Below, piece after piece: positions 44,203 to 52,458 of a stretch of 64,000 nucleotides of DNA. Under the pieces are notes generated by a model. It was given only the letters and a program-made list of their open reading frames with translations, searched no databases and was not told the origin of the DNA. The first letter of the stretch is position 1. Each line of letters starts with the position of its first letter. Position numbers and translations under genes: made by a program. Origin of the DNA: PKWO01 sp036384915 (GTDB taxonomy: Bacteria > Pseudomonadota > Gammaproteobacteria > Burkholderiales > Burkholderiaceae_D); NCBI GenBank assembly GCA_036384915.1, contig DASVLJ010000023.1:1-64000 (forward strand), written 5' to 3'.

Positions 44203-44272
44203 GATTTTCCTTGCGCAATTGGGGGTGAAATTCACCGATGCGCCAGCTTAAGGCGGTTTGCCGGGCCATTTC

Positions 44273-44286
44273 TTGATTGAAATCAA
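44273..44286 (-). promoter_or_regulatory. Perfect FNR/ANR box upstream of the ODP gene
   Basis: TTGAT-TGAA-ATCAA, a 10/10 match to the FNR consensus. Toward the minus-strand ODP gene, TTAAGC (44251-44246) can serve as -10, giving a start near 44238 and the box centre near -41. That is the class II position for activation. The resulting leader is about 36 nt to the GTG at 44202, consistent with the start chosen on ribosome-binding grounds. Confidence 0.7.
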
Positions 44287-44345
44287 TTTCGCTGCGTTTC
44301 GGACACAATCCGGGCGCAACACCCGAAGGCATTGCGCGAACCCGA

Positions 44346-45239
44346 TCAAGCCGGCGCCAGCAAATCCCCCAGGCCGATCCGGCGCAATAACTCGCTGCGT
44401 ACCCGGTCCGCCATGCCGTTGACGATCTCCGCCCCGTCCTGCGAAGGATCGATATGTACGCGGAACGGCCGCTTGCCGTGCGGCAGGCCGACAATGTCGA
44501 CGATGGCGCGGGCCACGGCTGCCGGGTCGGCATCGGCCGGCTCCAGCGCGGCCAGACCCGTCAGCGCCGCTTCCGGAATCGAGGCGGTCGGGCCGGCTGC
44601 ATATTCTTCCGCGCGCGCCGCATCGGCCGGCGTGCCCGCATGGGCGAAGTGGTTCGTGCCCTTGGTAAAAGCGCCGGGTACGACGATGGAAGTCTCGATC
44701 CCCCAAGGCGCCACCTCGCCGGCATAGGTCACGGCCAGCGAATCCATCGCCGCCTTGGCCGCGAAGTAAGGCCCAAGCCAGGGCGGCGTGCCGCCGCGCG
44801 TGCTCGACGAAGAGACCCAGAGCAACAGCCCGTTTCCTTGCCGGCGCAGGTGGGGCAGAGCCGCGCGATTGACACGTTGCGTGCTCATTACGTTCACGTC
44901 GAACTGCTGGATGAATTGCTCGACCGTGAAAGCCTCGCTCGGCCCGAACACCATATGGCCAGCATTGTGCACCACCACGTCGAGCCCGCCCTGCCCGGCC
45001 ACGATATGCTCTATCGCGGCGCCAACGGAAGGTTGCGACACCACATCCATCTCCACTGCCTGCAAGGCAAGGCCATGCTCGGCGGCGAAGCCTTCCAATG
45101 CCGCGACTTGCGGCGCATTGCGCCCCTGCGTTTCGCGCATCCCGGCATACACCACGTGGCCGGCGAGCGCCAGGCGTTGCGCTGCCATCAAGCCGAAACC
45201 GCTCGATGCGCCTGTGACGACGATGATCTTCTTGTCCAT
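44346..45239 (-). CDS. SDR-family oxidoreductase
   Basis: 297-residue short-chain dehydrogenase with TGASSGFG for the dinucleotide, NAGHMVFG and a Ser-Tyr-Lys centre in SSSTRGGTPPWLGPYFAAK. The C-terminal extension beyond 250 residues is typical of classical SDRs acting on larger substrates. It follows a second SDR gene by 23 nt. Both point away from a LysR gene that probably controls them. The substrate is unknown. Confidence 0.85.
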   Translation of the reverse strand: MDKKIIVVTGASSGFGLMAAQRLALAGHVVYAGMRETQGRNAPQVAALEGFAAEHGLALQAVEMDVVSQPSVGAAIEHIVAGQGGLDVVVHNAGHMVFGPSEAFTVEQFIQQFDVNVMSTQRVNRAALPHLRRQGNGLLLWVSSSSTRGGTPPWLGPYFAAKAAMDSLAVTYAGEVAPWGIETSIVVPGAFTKGTNHFAHAGTPADAARAEEYAAGPTASIPEAALTGLAALEPADADPAAVARAIVDIVGLPHGKRPFRVHIDPSQDGAEIVNGMADRVRSELLRRIGLGDLLAPA

Positions 45240-45262
45240 GATGTTCTCCTCGATCCGTTCGA

Positions 45263-46009
45263 TTAAACAATGCCGCCGTTGACCTTGAGCGTCTGTCCAT
45301 CGACCCAGGCCGCATCGGGCCCGGCCAGGAAAGACACCACGCGCGCAATGTCTTCCACTTCGCCGAGCCGTTCCAGCGGCGGCATCTTGGCCAGATGCTC
45401 GATTTGCTGCGGCGCCTTGTCCTTCAGGAACAGGTCGGTGGCCGTCGGTCCCGGGGCGACCGCATTGACCGTGATGTTGCGGCCGCGCAGTTCCTTGGCG
45501 AAGATATTGGTCATCGTCTCGACGGCGGCCTTGGTCGCGGCATAGACCGAATAGCCGGGCAAGGCCAGCGCCTTCACGCTGGAAGAAAAATTGACGATGC
45601 GTCCGCCCTGGCGCAGCTTCTTCGCCGCTGCGCGCAAGGTGTTGAACGTGCCCTTGAGGTTGATCGAAACCAGGCGGTCGAACAAGGCATCGTCGGTGTC
45701 GGCCAGCATGGTCAAGCCGGGCTGGATGACGCCGGCATTGTTGACCAGGATATCGACGCCGCCGAACAATGTCGTGGCATGGTCGAACATGGCCGCCACC
45801 TCTGCGGGCGAGGCCACGTCGGCCTGGAAGGCGGCGGCGCGCCCGCCGGCGGCCTTGATCTCATCGACCACGGTTTGCGCATCCGCCGCGCGGCCGGCGT
45901 AGTTGACGATCACGGCGTGGCCGTCGGCTGCCAGGCGGCGGGCAATGGCTGCACCAATGCCGCGCGAGGAACCGGTGACGATGGCGACTTTGCTGCTTTG
46001 GGTATTCAT
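45263..46009 (-). CDS. SDR-family oxidoreductase (3-oxoacyl reductase/glucose dehydrogenase-like)
   Basis: 248-residue classical SDR with TGSSRGIG, NNAGV, catalytic Ser in NFSSSVKA and YAATKAA (Tyr-x3-Lys). The start at 46009 begins the canonical SDR N-terminus; upstream in-frame residues cross the divergent promoter. It is the first gene of a two-SDR operon transcribed away from the LysR gene. Confidence 0.87.
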   Translation of the reverse strand: MNTQSSKVAIVTGSSRGIGAAIARRLAADGHAVIVNYAGRAADAQTVVDEIKAAGGRAAAFQADVASPAEVAAMFDHATTLFGGVDILVNNAGVIQPGLTMLADTDDALFDRLVSINLKGTFNTLRAAAKKLRQGGRIVNFSSSVKALALPGYSVYAATKAAVETMTNIFAKELRGRNITVNAVAPGPTATDLFLKDKAPQQIEHLAKMPPLERLGEVEDIARVVSFLAGPDAAWVDGQTLKVNGGIV

Positions 46010-46121
46010 GGTGTTCTCCTGAAGTTGGCAATCACGATGGGGTCTTGCATGGCTCCATATTGGCCCTTGGATGCCTATGCTGGTAGCGGCATGATGGGAA
46101 TAGCGGTTATACTGAATACGT

Positions 46122-47042
46122 ATGAGCATCTTCGACGACCTCAGCCAACTGCGCGCCTTCAGCACCATCGTGGAAGCCGGCAGCATCTCCGCCGCCGCGC
46201 GGGCCCTGCACACCACCCAGCCGACGCTGAGCCGTCAATTGAGCGCCTTCGAAGCGCGCTGCGGCGCCCAACTGCTGCGGCGCGATACACACCGCATGCA
46301 CCTGACCGACACCGGCCATCGCGTGCTGGCCGACGCGCGCGCCATCCTGACCCTGGCGGACGAATCGGCGCAGCGCCTGAAGCGCGAACAAGGCGCAATA
46401 GAAGGCCGCATCCGCCTGTTTTCCACCATCGACTTCGGCCAAACCGTGGTCAGCCGCCTCATCGCCAGCTTCATCCAGGCCCACCCGGCCGTCAGCATCG
46501 AACTGGCCTATTCCAACCGCCCGTTGCACATGATCGAAGAAGGCTGCGACGCCGGGATCATTGCCGGGGCATTGACCGACGACAGCGTGGTGGCAAGGCC
46601 GCTGGGCAGAATCGTGCGCCATCTTTTCGCCGCCCCATCCTTTCTCAAGGACCGAAAGGCGCCAAAAAAGCCGCAAGACATCGAAGCCTGGCCCTGGATG
46701 GTGCTGCCAGACCGCCGCTTCGGCGGTTCGCCCGAAATCGCACTGCTCGGGCCAGGTGAAGAAATGCAGACACTGCACGTGAAACCGGTCATGGTGTCCG
46801 AAGGCGTAACCAGCCTGCGCGAAGCGGCGCGCATGGGCCTGGGCGTGACCATCTTGCCGGACTGGCTGGCCGAGGAAGACGTCGTCTCAGGAAGGCTGGT
46901 GCGCGTGTTGCCGAAGTGGCAGGGCGTTGATATTCCCGCGCATTTGATCTACCCCGCTCCGCGGCATTTGCCTTTGCGGGTGCGGGTGTTCATTGATTTT
47001 GCGGCCGAGTATATGGCAGCGCAGTTGAAGCCGCGAAGCTAG
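46122..47042 (+). CDS. LysR-family transcriptional regulator
   Basis: 306-residue LysR regulator. The N-terminal winged helix has the recognition segment AARALHTTQPTLSRQLSAFE (about residues 24-43), and the C-terminal ~200 residues form the effector-binding domain. Its 112-bp divergent spacing from the SDR operon is the standard LysR arrangement, so it likely controls those two genes and itself. The effector is unknown. Confidence 0.9.
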   Translation: MSIFDDLSQLRAFSTIVEAGSISAAARALHTTQPTLSRQLSAFEARCGAQLLRRDTHRMHLTDTGHRVLADARAILTLADESAQRLKREQGAIEGRIRLFSTIDFGQTVVSRLIASFIQAHPAVSIELAYSNRPLHMIEEGCDAGIIAGALTDDSVVARPLGRIVRHLFAAPSFLKDRKAPKKPQDIEAWPWMVLPDRRFGGSPEIALLGPGEEMQTLHVKPVMVSEGVTSLREAARMGLGVTILPDWLAEEDVVSGRLVRVLPKWQGVDIPAHLIYPAPRHLPLRVRVFIDFAAEYMAAQLKPRS

Positions 47043-47084
47043 ATCGTGTTGGGCACTGTGCGCTGAGCACATGAAAAGACCGCG

Positions 47085-47453
47085 CTAGGATACCGGTCCT
47101 ACCAAAGGCTCCTTGCAAAACCGGCAGTGGCTATCTTCGGGAAAATTGGCAGTCGTACATTTGGCGCATCGAATCAAATCGGGCTCTTCCGATCGGTCTT
47201 CGAGCAAGGCGTAGACAAGCAAGGCGATGAGGTTTGCCGGAAGCAGCATCAGCCACAAGCCGGAGCGTTTTTTTGCCTTGAGCCAGAACCAGCAAGTTGC
47301 TACCAAAAGGCCAAGCGTAATGTAGGCCATCAGAATGCTGACGCCGCTTCCTTCAGAAACATGGAGCAGCGGCCGGCGCCATATGGCGCATACCATGCTC
47401 ACGACATAACCAATAGCGGAGGCATTGCGATATTTTCTGTAGATGTCGATCAT
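47085..47453 (-). CDS. Small membrane protein with C-terminal zinc ribbon
   Basis: 122-residue protein with about three hydrophobic segments followed by a soluble C-terminus holding two CxxC pairs, CAKC and CRFC, a rubredoxin-like zinc ribbon. The ATG at 47453 is preferred; another frame start lies 33 nt upstream. It follows the PaaK-like ligase gene on the same strand after a 36-nt gap. I do not recognise a named family. Confidence 0.65.
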   Translation of the reverse strand: MIDIYRKYRNASAIGYVVSMVCAIWRRPLLHVSEGSGVSILMAYITLGLLVATCWFWLKAKKRSGLWLMLLPANLIALLVYALLEDRSEEPDLIRCAKCTTANFPEDSHCRFCKEPLVGPVS

Positions 47454-47489
47454 GAGCCTAAGTGTATAGCAAGGATTACGTGGCAAAGC

Positions 47490-48740
47490 TTAATCAAACT
47501 TTCGCACATCCTCAATCACTTTCCCATCGTTCGGCAAACTGGTTGAAGCAACAAATTTGACTTCGCCGCGCAACTTTGTTACTTCGCGAATGCTCTCCAC
47601 GATCGATGCTTCCAGGCCTTCAAGGGTTTCCTGCCCGACCTCGCAATGTAAAGTCATGCGATCATTCCCCATCTCTCCATCTACCACCAGCCGCGCCCTC
47701 AAAATCTCAGGATGCCGCTTGCGTATCTCTTCCACCTGTCCCGGGTGGACGAACATCGCGCGCACCTTGACGGTTTGATCGGCCCGCCCCAGCCAGCCGC
47801 GTATGCGCGTATTGGTGCGGCCGCATGGCGATACGCCAGGCAGCACGGCGGAGAGGTCGCCGGTGGCGAAGCGGACCAGCGGGTAGTCCGCGTTGAATGA
47901 AGTCACCAGCACTTCCCCGACTTCTCCTTCGGGCACCGGGTCGCCCGTGCCGGGCCGCACGATTTCGAGCAGCAGATCCTCGTCCAGCACCATGCCCGGA
48001 TTGAGCGCACCGTCCGATGTCGTCTCGTAAGCGATGTTGCCGATATCGGCCGAGGCGTAGGATTGCAGCACCTGCGGCACGCCGTTTTCCTGCAGCCAGT
48101 TGCGCAGCGAGGGCGGCAGCGCTTCGGCGCCGACCAGGGCGCGCTTGATGCTGGAAATGTCGGTGCCCTTTTCGTGCGCTTTTTCCACGATGATCTTGAG
48201 GAAGGAAGGCGTGCCGGCGTAAGCGTCCGGCCTGAGCTTGCTTATGGCCTGCACTTGCATTTCGGTCTGCCCCGTGCCGGCGGGGATCACGGCGCAGCCC
48301 AGCCTTGCAGCGCCGCCTTCGACCATGTTGGCCGCCGGCGTGAAATGGTAAGAGAAGCAGTTTTGCACGATGTGGCCGGCGCGCATGCCGGCGGCGTGCA
48401 TGGCGCGGGAAAAGCGCCACCAATCCTGGCCCTGGCCTTCGGGGTCGAAGATGGGGCCGGGCGACATATAGAGCCGGCGCAGCTTGCGCGTGGCCGTGGT
48501 GGTCAGGCCGGCAAACGGCGGTTGCTCCTTCTGCAGCTCCAGCAGTTGCGATTTGCGCGTAACGGGCAGGCGGGCCAGCGCGTCACGCGTGACGATGTCG
48601 CGCGGGTCCACGCCTTTGAGGATGGCGGCCCAGCCCGGCGCCTGCTGCGCGCTGGCAATCAGGGCCGGCAAGCCGGCCAGAAGTTCGCGTTCGCGCCGTT
48701 GCGGATCGCGCGCTTCGAGCGCGTCGAGATGGTCAAGCAT
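47490..48740 (-). CDS. Phenylacetate-CoA ligase-like AMP-forming synthetase
   Basis: 416-residue adenylate-forming ligase of the PaaK group. The N-terminal half has YMSPGPIFDPEG in place of the usual P-loop, TPSFLK and SYASADIGNIAYE (acidic motif), with a C-terminal subdomain from GRADQTVKVR. It probably makes the CoA thioester of an aryl or other acid imported by the Liv-type system encoded upstream in the same operon. It overlaps the MmcQ/YjbR gene by 8 nt. The substrate is inferred. Confidence 0.85.
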   Translation of the reverse strand: MLDHLDALEARDPQRRERELLAGLPALIASAQQAPGWAAILKGVDPRDIVTRDALARLPVTRKSQLLELQKEQPPFAGLTTTATRKLRRLYMSPGPIFDPEGQGQDWWRFSRAMHAAGMRAGHIVQNCFSYHFTPAANMVEGGAARLGCAVIPAGTGQTEMQVQAISKLRPDAYAGTPSFLKIIVEKAHEKGTDISSIKRALVGAEALPPSLRNWLQENGVPQVLQSYASADIGNIAYETTSDGALNPGMVLDEDLLLEIVRPGTGDPVPEGEVGEVLVTSFNADYPLVRFATGDLSAVLPGVSPCGRTNTRIRGWLGRADQTVKVRAMFVHPGQVEEIRKRHPEILRARLVVDGEMGNDRMTLHCEVGQETLEGLEASIVESIREVTKLRGEVKFVASTSLPNDGKVIEDVRKFD

Positions 48741-49089
48741 GGCCGATTTCCTTTTGCAGCTTCTTGGTCAGTTTGGCGAATACCAGTTCATAGGAACGCT
48801 TGAGCAGCGCTTGCGCCTCGGCCTGGGTCAGGGCCGCCTGCGGCGTGATGGTCACCCACTTGGCGCGGGCCAGATAGGGCGAGGGGAATATGCCGGGGCG
48901 GTCGGTCAGTTCGAGGAAGCGTTCATCTTCCACCTTGAAGGCGAACTTTCCGTCACTGTCGGGGAGGGTGACGGCGAACATCTTGCCGCCCACCGAATAC
49001 ACGAGGTCGGCGCCCCATTTGATGCCTGCCGTTGCGCCGGGCAGGCCGGCGCACAACGCGCGCAGCTTGGCAAACGATAGTTTCGCCAT
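48733..49089 (-). CDS. MmcQ/YjbR-family protein
   Basis: 118-residue MmcQ/YjbR-type protein with the double-wing CyaY-like fold (segments IKWGADLVYSVGGKMFAV and AKWVTI). The family is described as DNA-binding-like, but its function is unclear. It lies between livF and the ligase gene in the operon, 4 nt after livF and overlapping the ligase. Confidence 0.82.
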   Translation of the reverse strand: MAKLSFAKLRALCAGLPGATAGIKWGADLVYSVGGKMFAVTLPDSDGKFAFKVEDERFLELTDRPGIFPSPYLARAKWVTITPQAALTQAEAQALLKRSYELVFAKLTKKLQKEIGHA

Positions 49090-49093
49090 ATCT

Positions 49094-49894
49094 TTATGCG
49101 AGCCAGCGCTTGCGCCGCCGATAAAACTTCATGTCGCGGAAGCTCGTGCGCCCGGCACCCGACATGCCGAGGTAGAACTCCTTGACGTCTTCATTGTTCG
49201 CCAGGTCGGCCGCCGCGCCTTCCATCACCACGCGGCCGTTTTCCAGGATGTAGCCGAAATCGGCGTGGCGCAAGGCGATGGATGTGTTTTGCTCGGCCAG
49301 CAGGAAGGATACGTTTTCCCGCTTGTTCAAGTCGCCGACGATGGCAAAGATCTCGTCGACGATCTGCGGCGCGAGCCCCATCGACGGTTCGTCGAGCAGC
49401 ACCATGGAAGGCTTGGCCATCATGGCGCGGCCGATGGCCGTCATCTGCTGCTCGCCGCCCGAGGTATAGCCGGCCAGCGAGCGCCGCCTTTCCTTCAGGC
49501 GCGGGAAGTAATGGTAGATCTTTTCCAGCTCGGTGCGCCGCTCGGCCGCACCGAGGCTGCGGGTATAGGCGCCGGTCAGCAGATTGTCTTCGATGGAAAG
49601 GTGGGCGAAGCAGTGGCGCCCTTCCATCACCTGGATCACGCCCTGCTTCACCAGGTCGTTCGGCGTTGATTTTTCCACACGTTGCCCGCGCCAGCTGATG
49701 CTGCCCTTGGTCACGTCGCCGCGCTCGGCCGCCAACAGGTTCGAGATGGCCTTCAGTGTCGTGCTCTTGCCCGCGCCGTTGGCGCCGAGCAGGGCCACGA
49801 TCTTCCCTTCCGGCACGGCCAGCGACACCCCCTTGAGCACGAGGATGACGTGATCGTAGATCACCTCGATGTTGTTGACTTCCAGGCCGCTCAT
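49094..49894 (-). CDS. livF: Branched-chain amino acid-type ABC ATPase (LivF)
   Basis: 266-residue ABC ATPase with Walker A LGANGAGKST, signature YTSGGEQQM and Walker B MVLLDEPSMGLAP. The C-terminal ~30 residues extend beyond typical LivF (~235 aa). It powers the Liv-type importer encoded in the same operon with LivG, LivH, LivM and the binding protein. With ligases at both ends of the operon, the cargo is probably a carboxylic or aromatic acid rather than an amino acid. Confidence 0.9.
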   Translation of the reverse strand: MSGLEVNNIEVIYDHVILVLKGVSLAVPEGKIVALLGANGAGKSTTLKAISNLLAAERGDVTKGSISWRGQRVEKSTPNDLVKQGVIQVMEGRHCFAHLSIEDNLLTGAYTRSLGAAERRTELEKIYHYFPRLKERRRSLAGYTSGGEQQMTAIGRAMMAKPSMVLLDEPSMGLAPQIVDEIFAIVGDLNKRENVSFLLAEQNTSIALRHADFGYILENGRVVMEGAAADLANNEDVKEFYLGMSGAGRTSFRDMKFYRRRKRWLA

Positions 49895-49904
49895 GACGCT
49901 TCCC

Positions 49905-51221
49905 TTATTTCATGCACGCCGGCGTGATGCCTTTTTCCTTGGCATACTTTTGCGCATTGGCCATGAACAGCGGGTGGATCAGGGCTTTGTTGCCTTCGAT
50001 CCAATCGGGCGTGACGATGTTCCACTTCGCGCCATCCCATTGCTGGATCTTCACCATGCCGGAACCCTCGTGGTTGGCGCACGACGTCTTGATCTCGGGC
50101 AGCAGGCCGGTCGCACCGAGCTGGCCGATGCGCGCATTATTGATATTGAGGTTTTCCAGCGCCCAGCGCATCTGCTCGCCGCTGACCACCTTGCCCTTGC
50201 CATATTTGGCTTGCGCCGTGCGGATCGCTTCCACCATGGCCACCGCCACTGACACGCCGCGGTTGTACAAGACGGTGCCGACTTTGTTTTTGTCTTGCAT
50301 ATTGCCCTTGCCGGCGCCGTACACCACTTTTTCGATGTCGGCGATCAAGGGCACGCCGGTGCCGGCGACGTTCCATGTCGCGCTCATATAGCCCTTGGCT
50401 GCTTCGCCGGCCGGCACGGTATCTTCTTCCGATCCGGCCCACCAGGAGCCGACCATGCGGTCGCGCGGAAAGCCGACCTTTTGCGCCGCCTTCAAGGCGG
50501 TCTGGTTCATCACGCCCCAACCCCAGAAGATCACGTAATCCGGGTTTTCCTGGCGGATGCGCAGCCATTGCGCGCCCTGCTCATTGCCCGGATGCGCCAC
50601 GGGAATTTCCACCAGCTTGAACTTGCCGATGGCGCTTTCGGCTTCCAGTGCGGTGATTGGTTCCTTGCCGTAGGCCGAATCGTGATAGAGATAGACGATC
50701 TTTTTGCCCGCCAGCGTTCCGCCGTTCTTCGACGCCAGGTATTTGACGATGGCCGAAGCCTGCATCTGGTAAGTCGTCACCAGCGGAAAGGCCCAGGGAA
50801 ACACCGAACCGTCCACCGCATCGGTGCGGCCGTAGCCCACCATCATCAGGGGCACCTTGTCTTCGGCGGACTTGTCGATCAAGGCATAGGCCACGCCGGT
50901 CGCCATCACGTTGTAAGCCGTGCCCTTGGTCACCGGATCCCTGGTTTTCAGGCGCTCATAGCATTCCACGCCCTTGGCGTTGTTGTATTCGGTTTCGCAT
51001 TCCTCCCACGTCAGCTTGACGCCGTTGACCCCGCCTTCCTTGAGGTTGACGTAGTTCAGGTAATCGATGAAGCCGCCGTAAAAGGCCTGGCCGTTGGCGC
51101 CGTAAGGGCCGACGCGATAGTCGGCCAGTGCGATGAATTGATCGCCTGCCCGGGCCGGCATGGCGGCAAACGCGGCCAGCGCCGTGGCACAGCAAAGGAG
51201 GGCTTTTTGCAGCGGTTTCAT
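49905..51221 (-). CDS. Liv-type periplasmic substrate-binding protein
   Basis: 438-residue type I periplasmic binding protein with a signal peptide of about 25 residues (cleavage near ARA-GDQ). It matches family LivK/HAAT in size and in paired segments such as YHDSAYGKEP and HPGNEQGAQW. It captures the ligand for the LivHMGF transporter of the same operon. The specificity cannot be read from the sequence. Confidence 0.9.
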   Translation of the reverse strand: MKPLQKALLCCATALAAFAAMPARAGDQFIALADYRVGPYGANGQAFYGGFIDYLNYVNLKEGGVNGVKLTWEECETEYNNAKGVECYERLKTRDPVTKGTAYNVMATGVAYALIDKSAEDKVPLMMVGYGRTDAVDGSVFPWAFPLVTTYQMQASAIVKYLASKNGGTLAGKKIVYLYHDSAYGKEPITALEAESAIGKFKLVEIPVAHPGNEQGAQWLRIRQENPDYVIFWGWGVMNQTALKAAQKVGFPRDRMVGSWWAGSEEDTVPAGEAAKGYMSATWNVAGTGVPLIADIEKVVYGAGKGNMQDKNKVGTVLYNRGVSVAVAMVEAIRTAQAKYGKGKVVSGEQMRWALENLNINNARIGQLGATGLLPEIKTSCANHEGSGMVKIQQWDGAKWNIVTPDWIEGNKALIHPLFMANAQKYAKEKGITPACMK

Positions 51222-51252
51222 GATGTCGTCTCCAGGTTTTATTTGTGATGGG

Positions 51253-52329
51253 TCAATGAGGGAAAGGCCACAGGCGCAACTTCTCCTTGCCGATTTGCCA
51301 CAGGCGCGCCAGCCCGTGCGGTTCTGCGATGAGAAAGAAAATGATCAGCCCGCCGAACAGCATGGACTGGATATGCGAAATCGATTCGCTGCGCATGGAC
51401 AGATGCAGCAGGGCCGCCAGCGGCGGCAGGAACAGATCGAGAAAGACCGGCAGAAGCAGGATAAAGGCCGAGCCAAGGAAGGCGCCCATGATGCTGCCCG
51501 TGCCGCCGATGATGATCATGAACAGGATGCGCAGGGACAGGTCGAGCGAAAAGCCGTCCGGCTCGACCGAGCCGAGGTAGCAAAACGCATACAATGCGCC
51601 GGCCACGCCGCAATAGAACGAACTGACGGCAAAGGCCAGCAGCTTGGTCTTCATCAAGGGAATGCCGATCACCTCGGCCGCCACATCCATGTCGCGCACC
51701 GCCATCCAGGCGCGGCCTGTGGAAGTGCGCACCAGGTTCTTGGCCGCCAGGGCCATGAGCGAGACGATGGTCAGCACCAGCAGGTAATTCTTCACGGGAG
51801 TGTCGAAGGCATAGCCGAAGATGACGACTTTTTGTGCGCTGATCACGCCCGACGAGGAATTATTGGAAAACCAGGCGAACTTGGTCAGCACCCAGACGAC
51901 GAAGAACTGCGCCGCCAGCGTCGCCACGGCGAGGTAAAAGCCCTTGATGCGCAGGGAGGGCAGGCCGAACAACACGCCCACGGCGGCGGAACACAGGCCG
52001 GCTAGCGCGAACGAGGCGAGGATGGAAATGCCTTCGATACGCAATTGGAAGTTATAAGCTGCATAGGCGCCCACGGCCATGAAGGCGGCAGAGCCGAGTG
52101 AGAGCTGGCCGGCGTACCCCGTCAGCAGGTTCAAGCCGAGCGCAGCCAGGGCCAGCACGAGGAAGGGGATCAGGATGGCGGTGAACCAGTATTCGCTCCC
52201 GGTCAGCGGCACGATGACGAAGGCGAGGATGAGAAGGAGCGCCATCGCGACGCGGTCCTGCCGGATAGGGAAGATCTGGCCGTCGGCGATGTAGCTCGTT
52301 TTGAATTGGCCTGCTTCGCGGTAGAACAT
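51253..52329 (-). CDS. livM: Liv-type ABC permease (LivM)
   Basis: 358-residue inner-membrane permease with about ten helices and the typical LivM loop GGTGSIMGAFLGSAFILLLP. It pairs with LivH to form the channel of the importer. The first ~30 residues are a soluble N-terminus. Upstream, between livH and livM, sits a ~95-bp extragenic repeat instead of the usual tight junction. Confidence 0.9.
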   Translation of the reverse strand: MFYREAGQFKTSYIADGQIFPIRQDRVAMALLLILAFVIVPLTGSEYWFTAILIPFLVLALAALGLNLLTGYAGQLSLGSAAFMAVGAYAAYNFQLRIEGISILASFALAGLCSAAVGVLFGLPSLRIKGFYLAVATLAAQFFVVWVLTKFAWFSNNSSSGVISAQKVVIFGYAFDTPVKNYLLVLTIVSLMALAAKNLVRTSTGRAWMAVRDMDVAAEVIGIPLMKTKLLAFAVSSFYCGVAGALYAFCYLGSVEPDGFSLDLSLRILFMIIIGGTGSIMGAFLGSAFILLLPVFLDLFLPPLAALLHLSMRSESISHIQSMLFGGLIIFFLIAEPHGLARLWQIGKEKLRLWPFPH

Positions 52330-52352
52330 GGATACTCAATCCCTTCGGTTTT

Positions 52353-52446
52353 GTAGGGTGGGTGAAACCCACCAAGCCTGCGGTTGCACAACCAACGAAC
52401 GGTGGAATCGCCCGGGCGGCGCTCCGCTGCGGCTTTTCCACCCTAC
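52353..52446. repeat. Extragenic repeat inserted between livH and livM
   Basis: Terminal arms GTAGGGTGG (52353-52361) and CCACCCTAC (52438-52446) are perfect inverted repeats. Inside the left end GTGGGT-GAA-ACCCAC (52358-52372) forms a hairpin. GTAGGGTGGGTGAAACCCACC-type repeats are common between genes of proteobacteria. It sits in the 129-nt gap between two genes of one operon, where it may influence expression of the downstream livM, binding-protein and livF genes. Confidence 0.72.
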
Positions 52447-52458
52447 GTTCTTTGCGAC

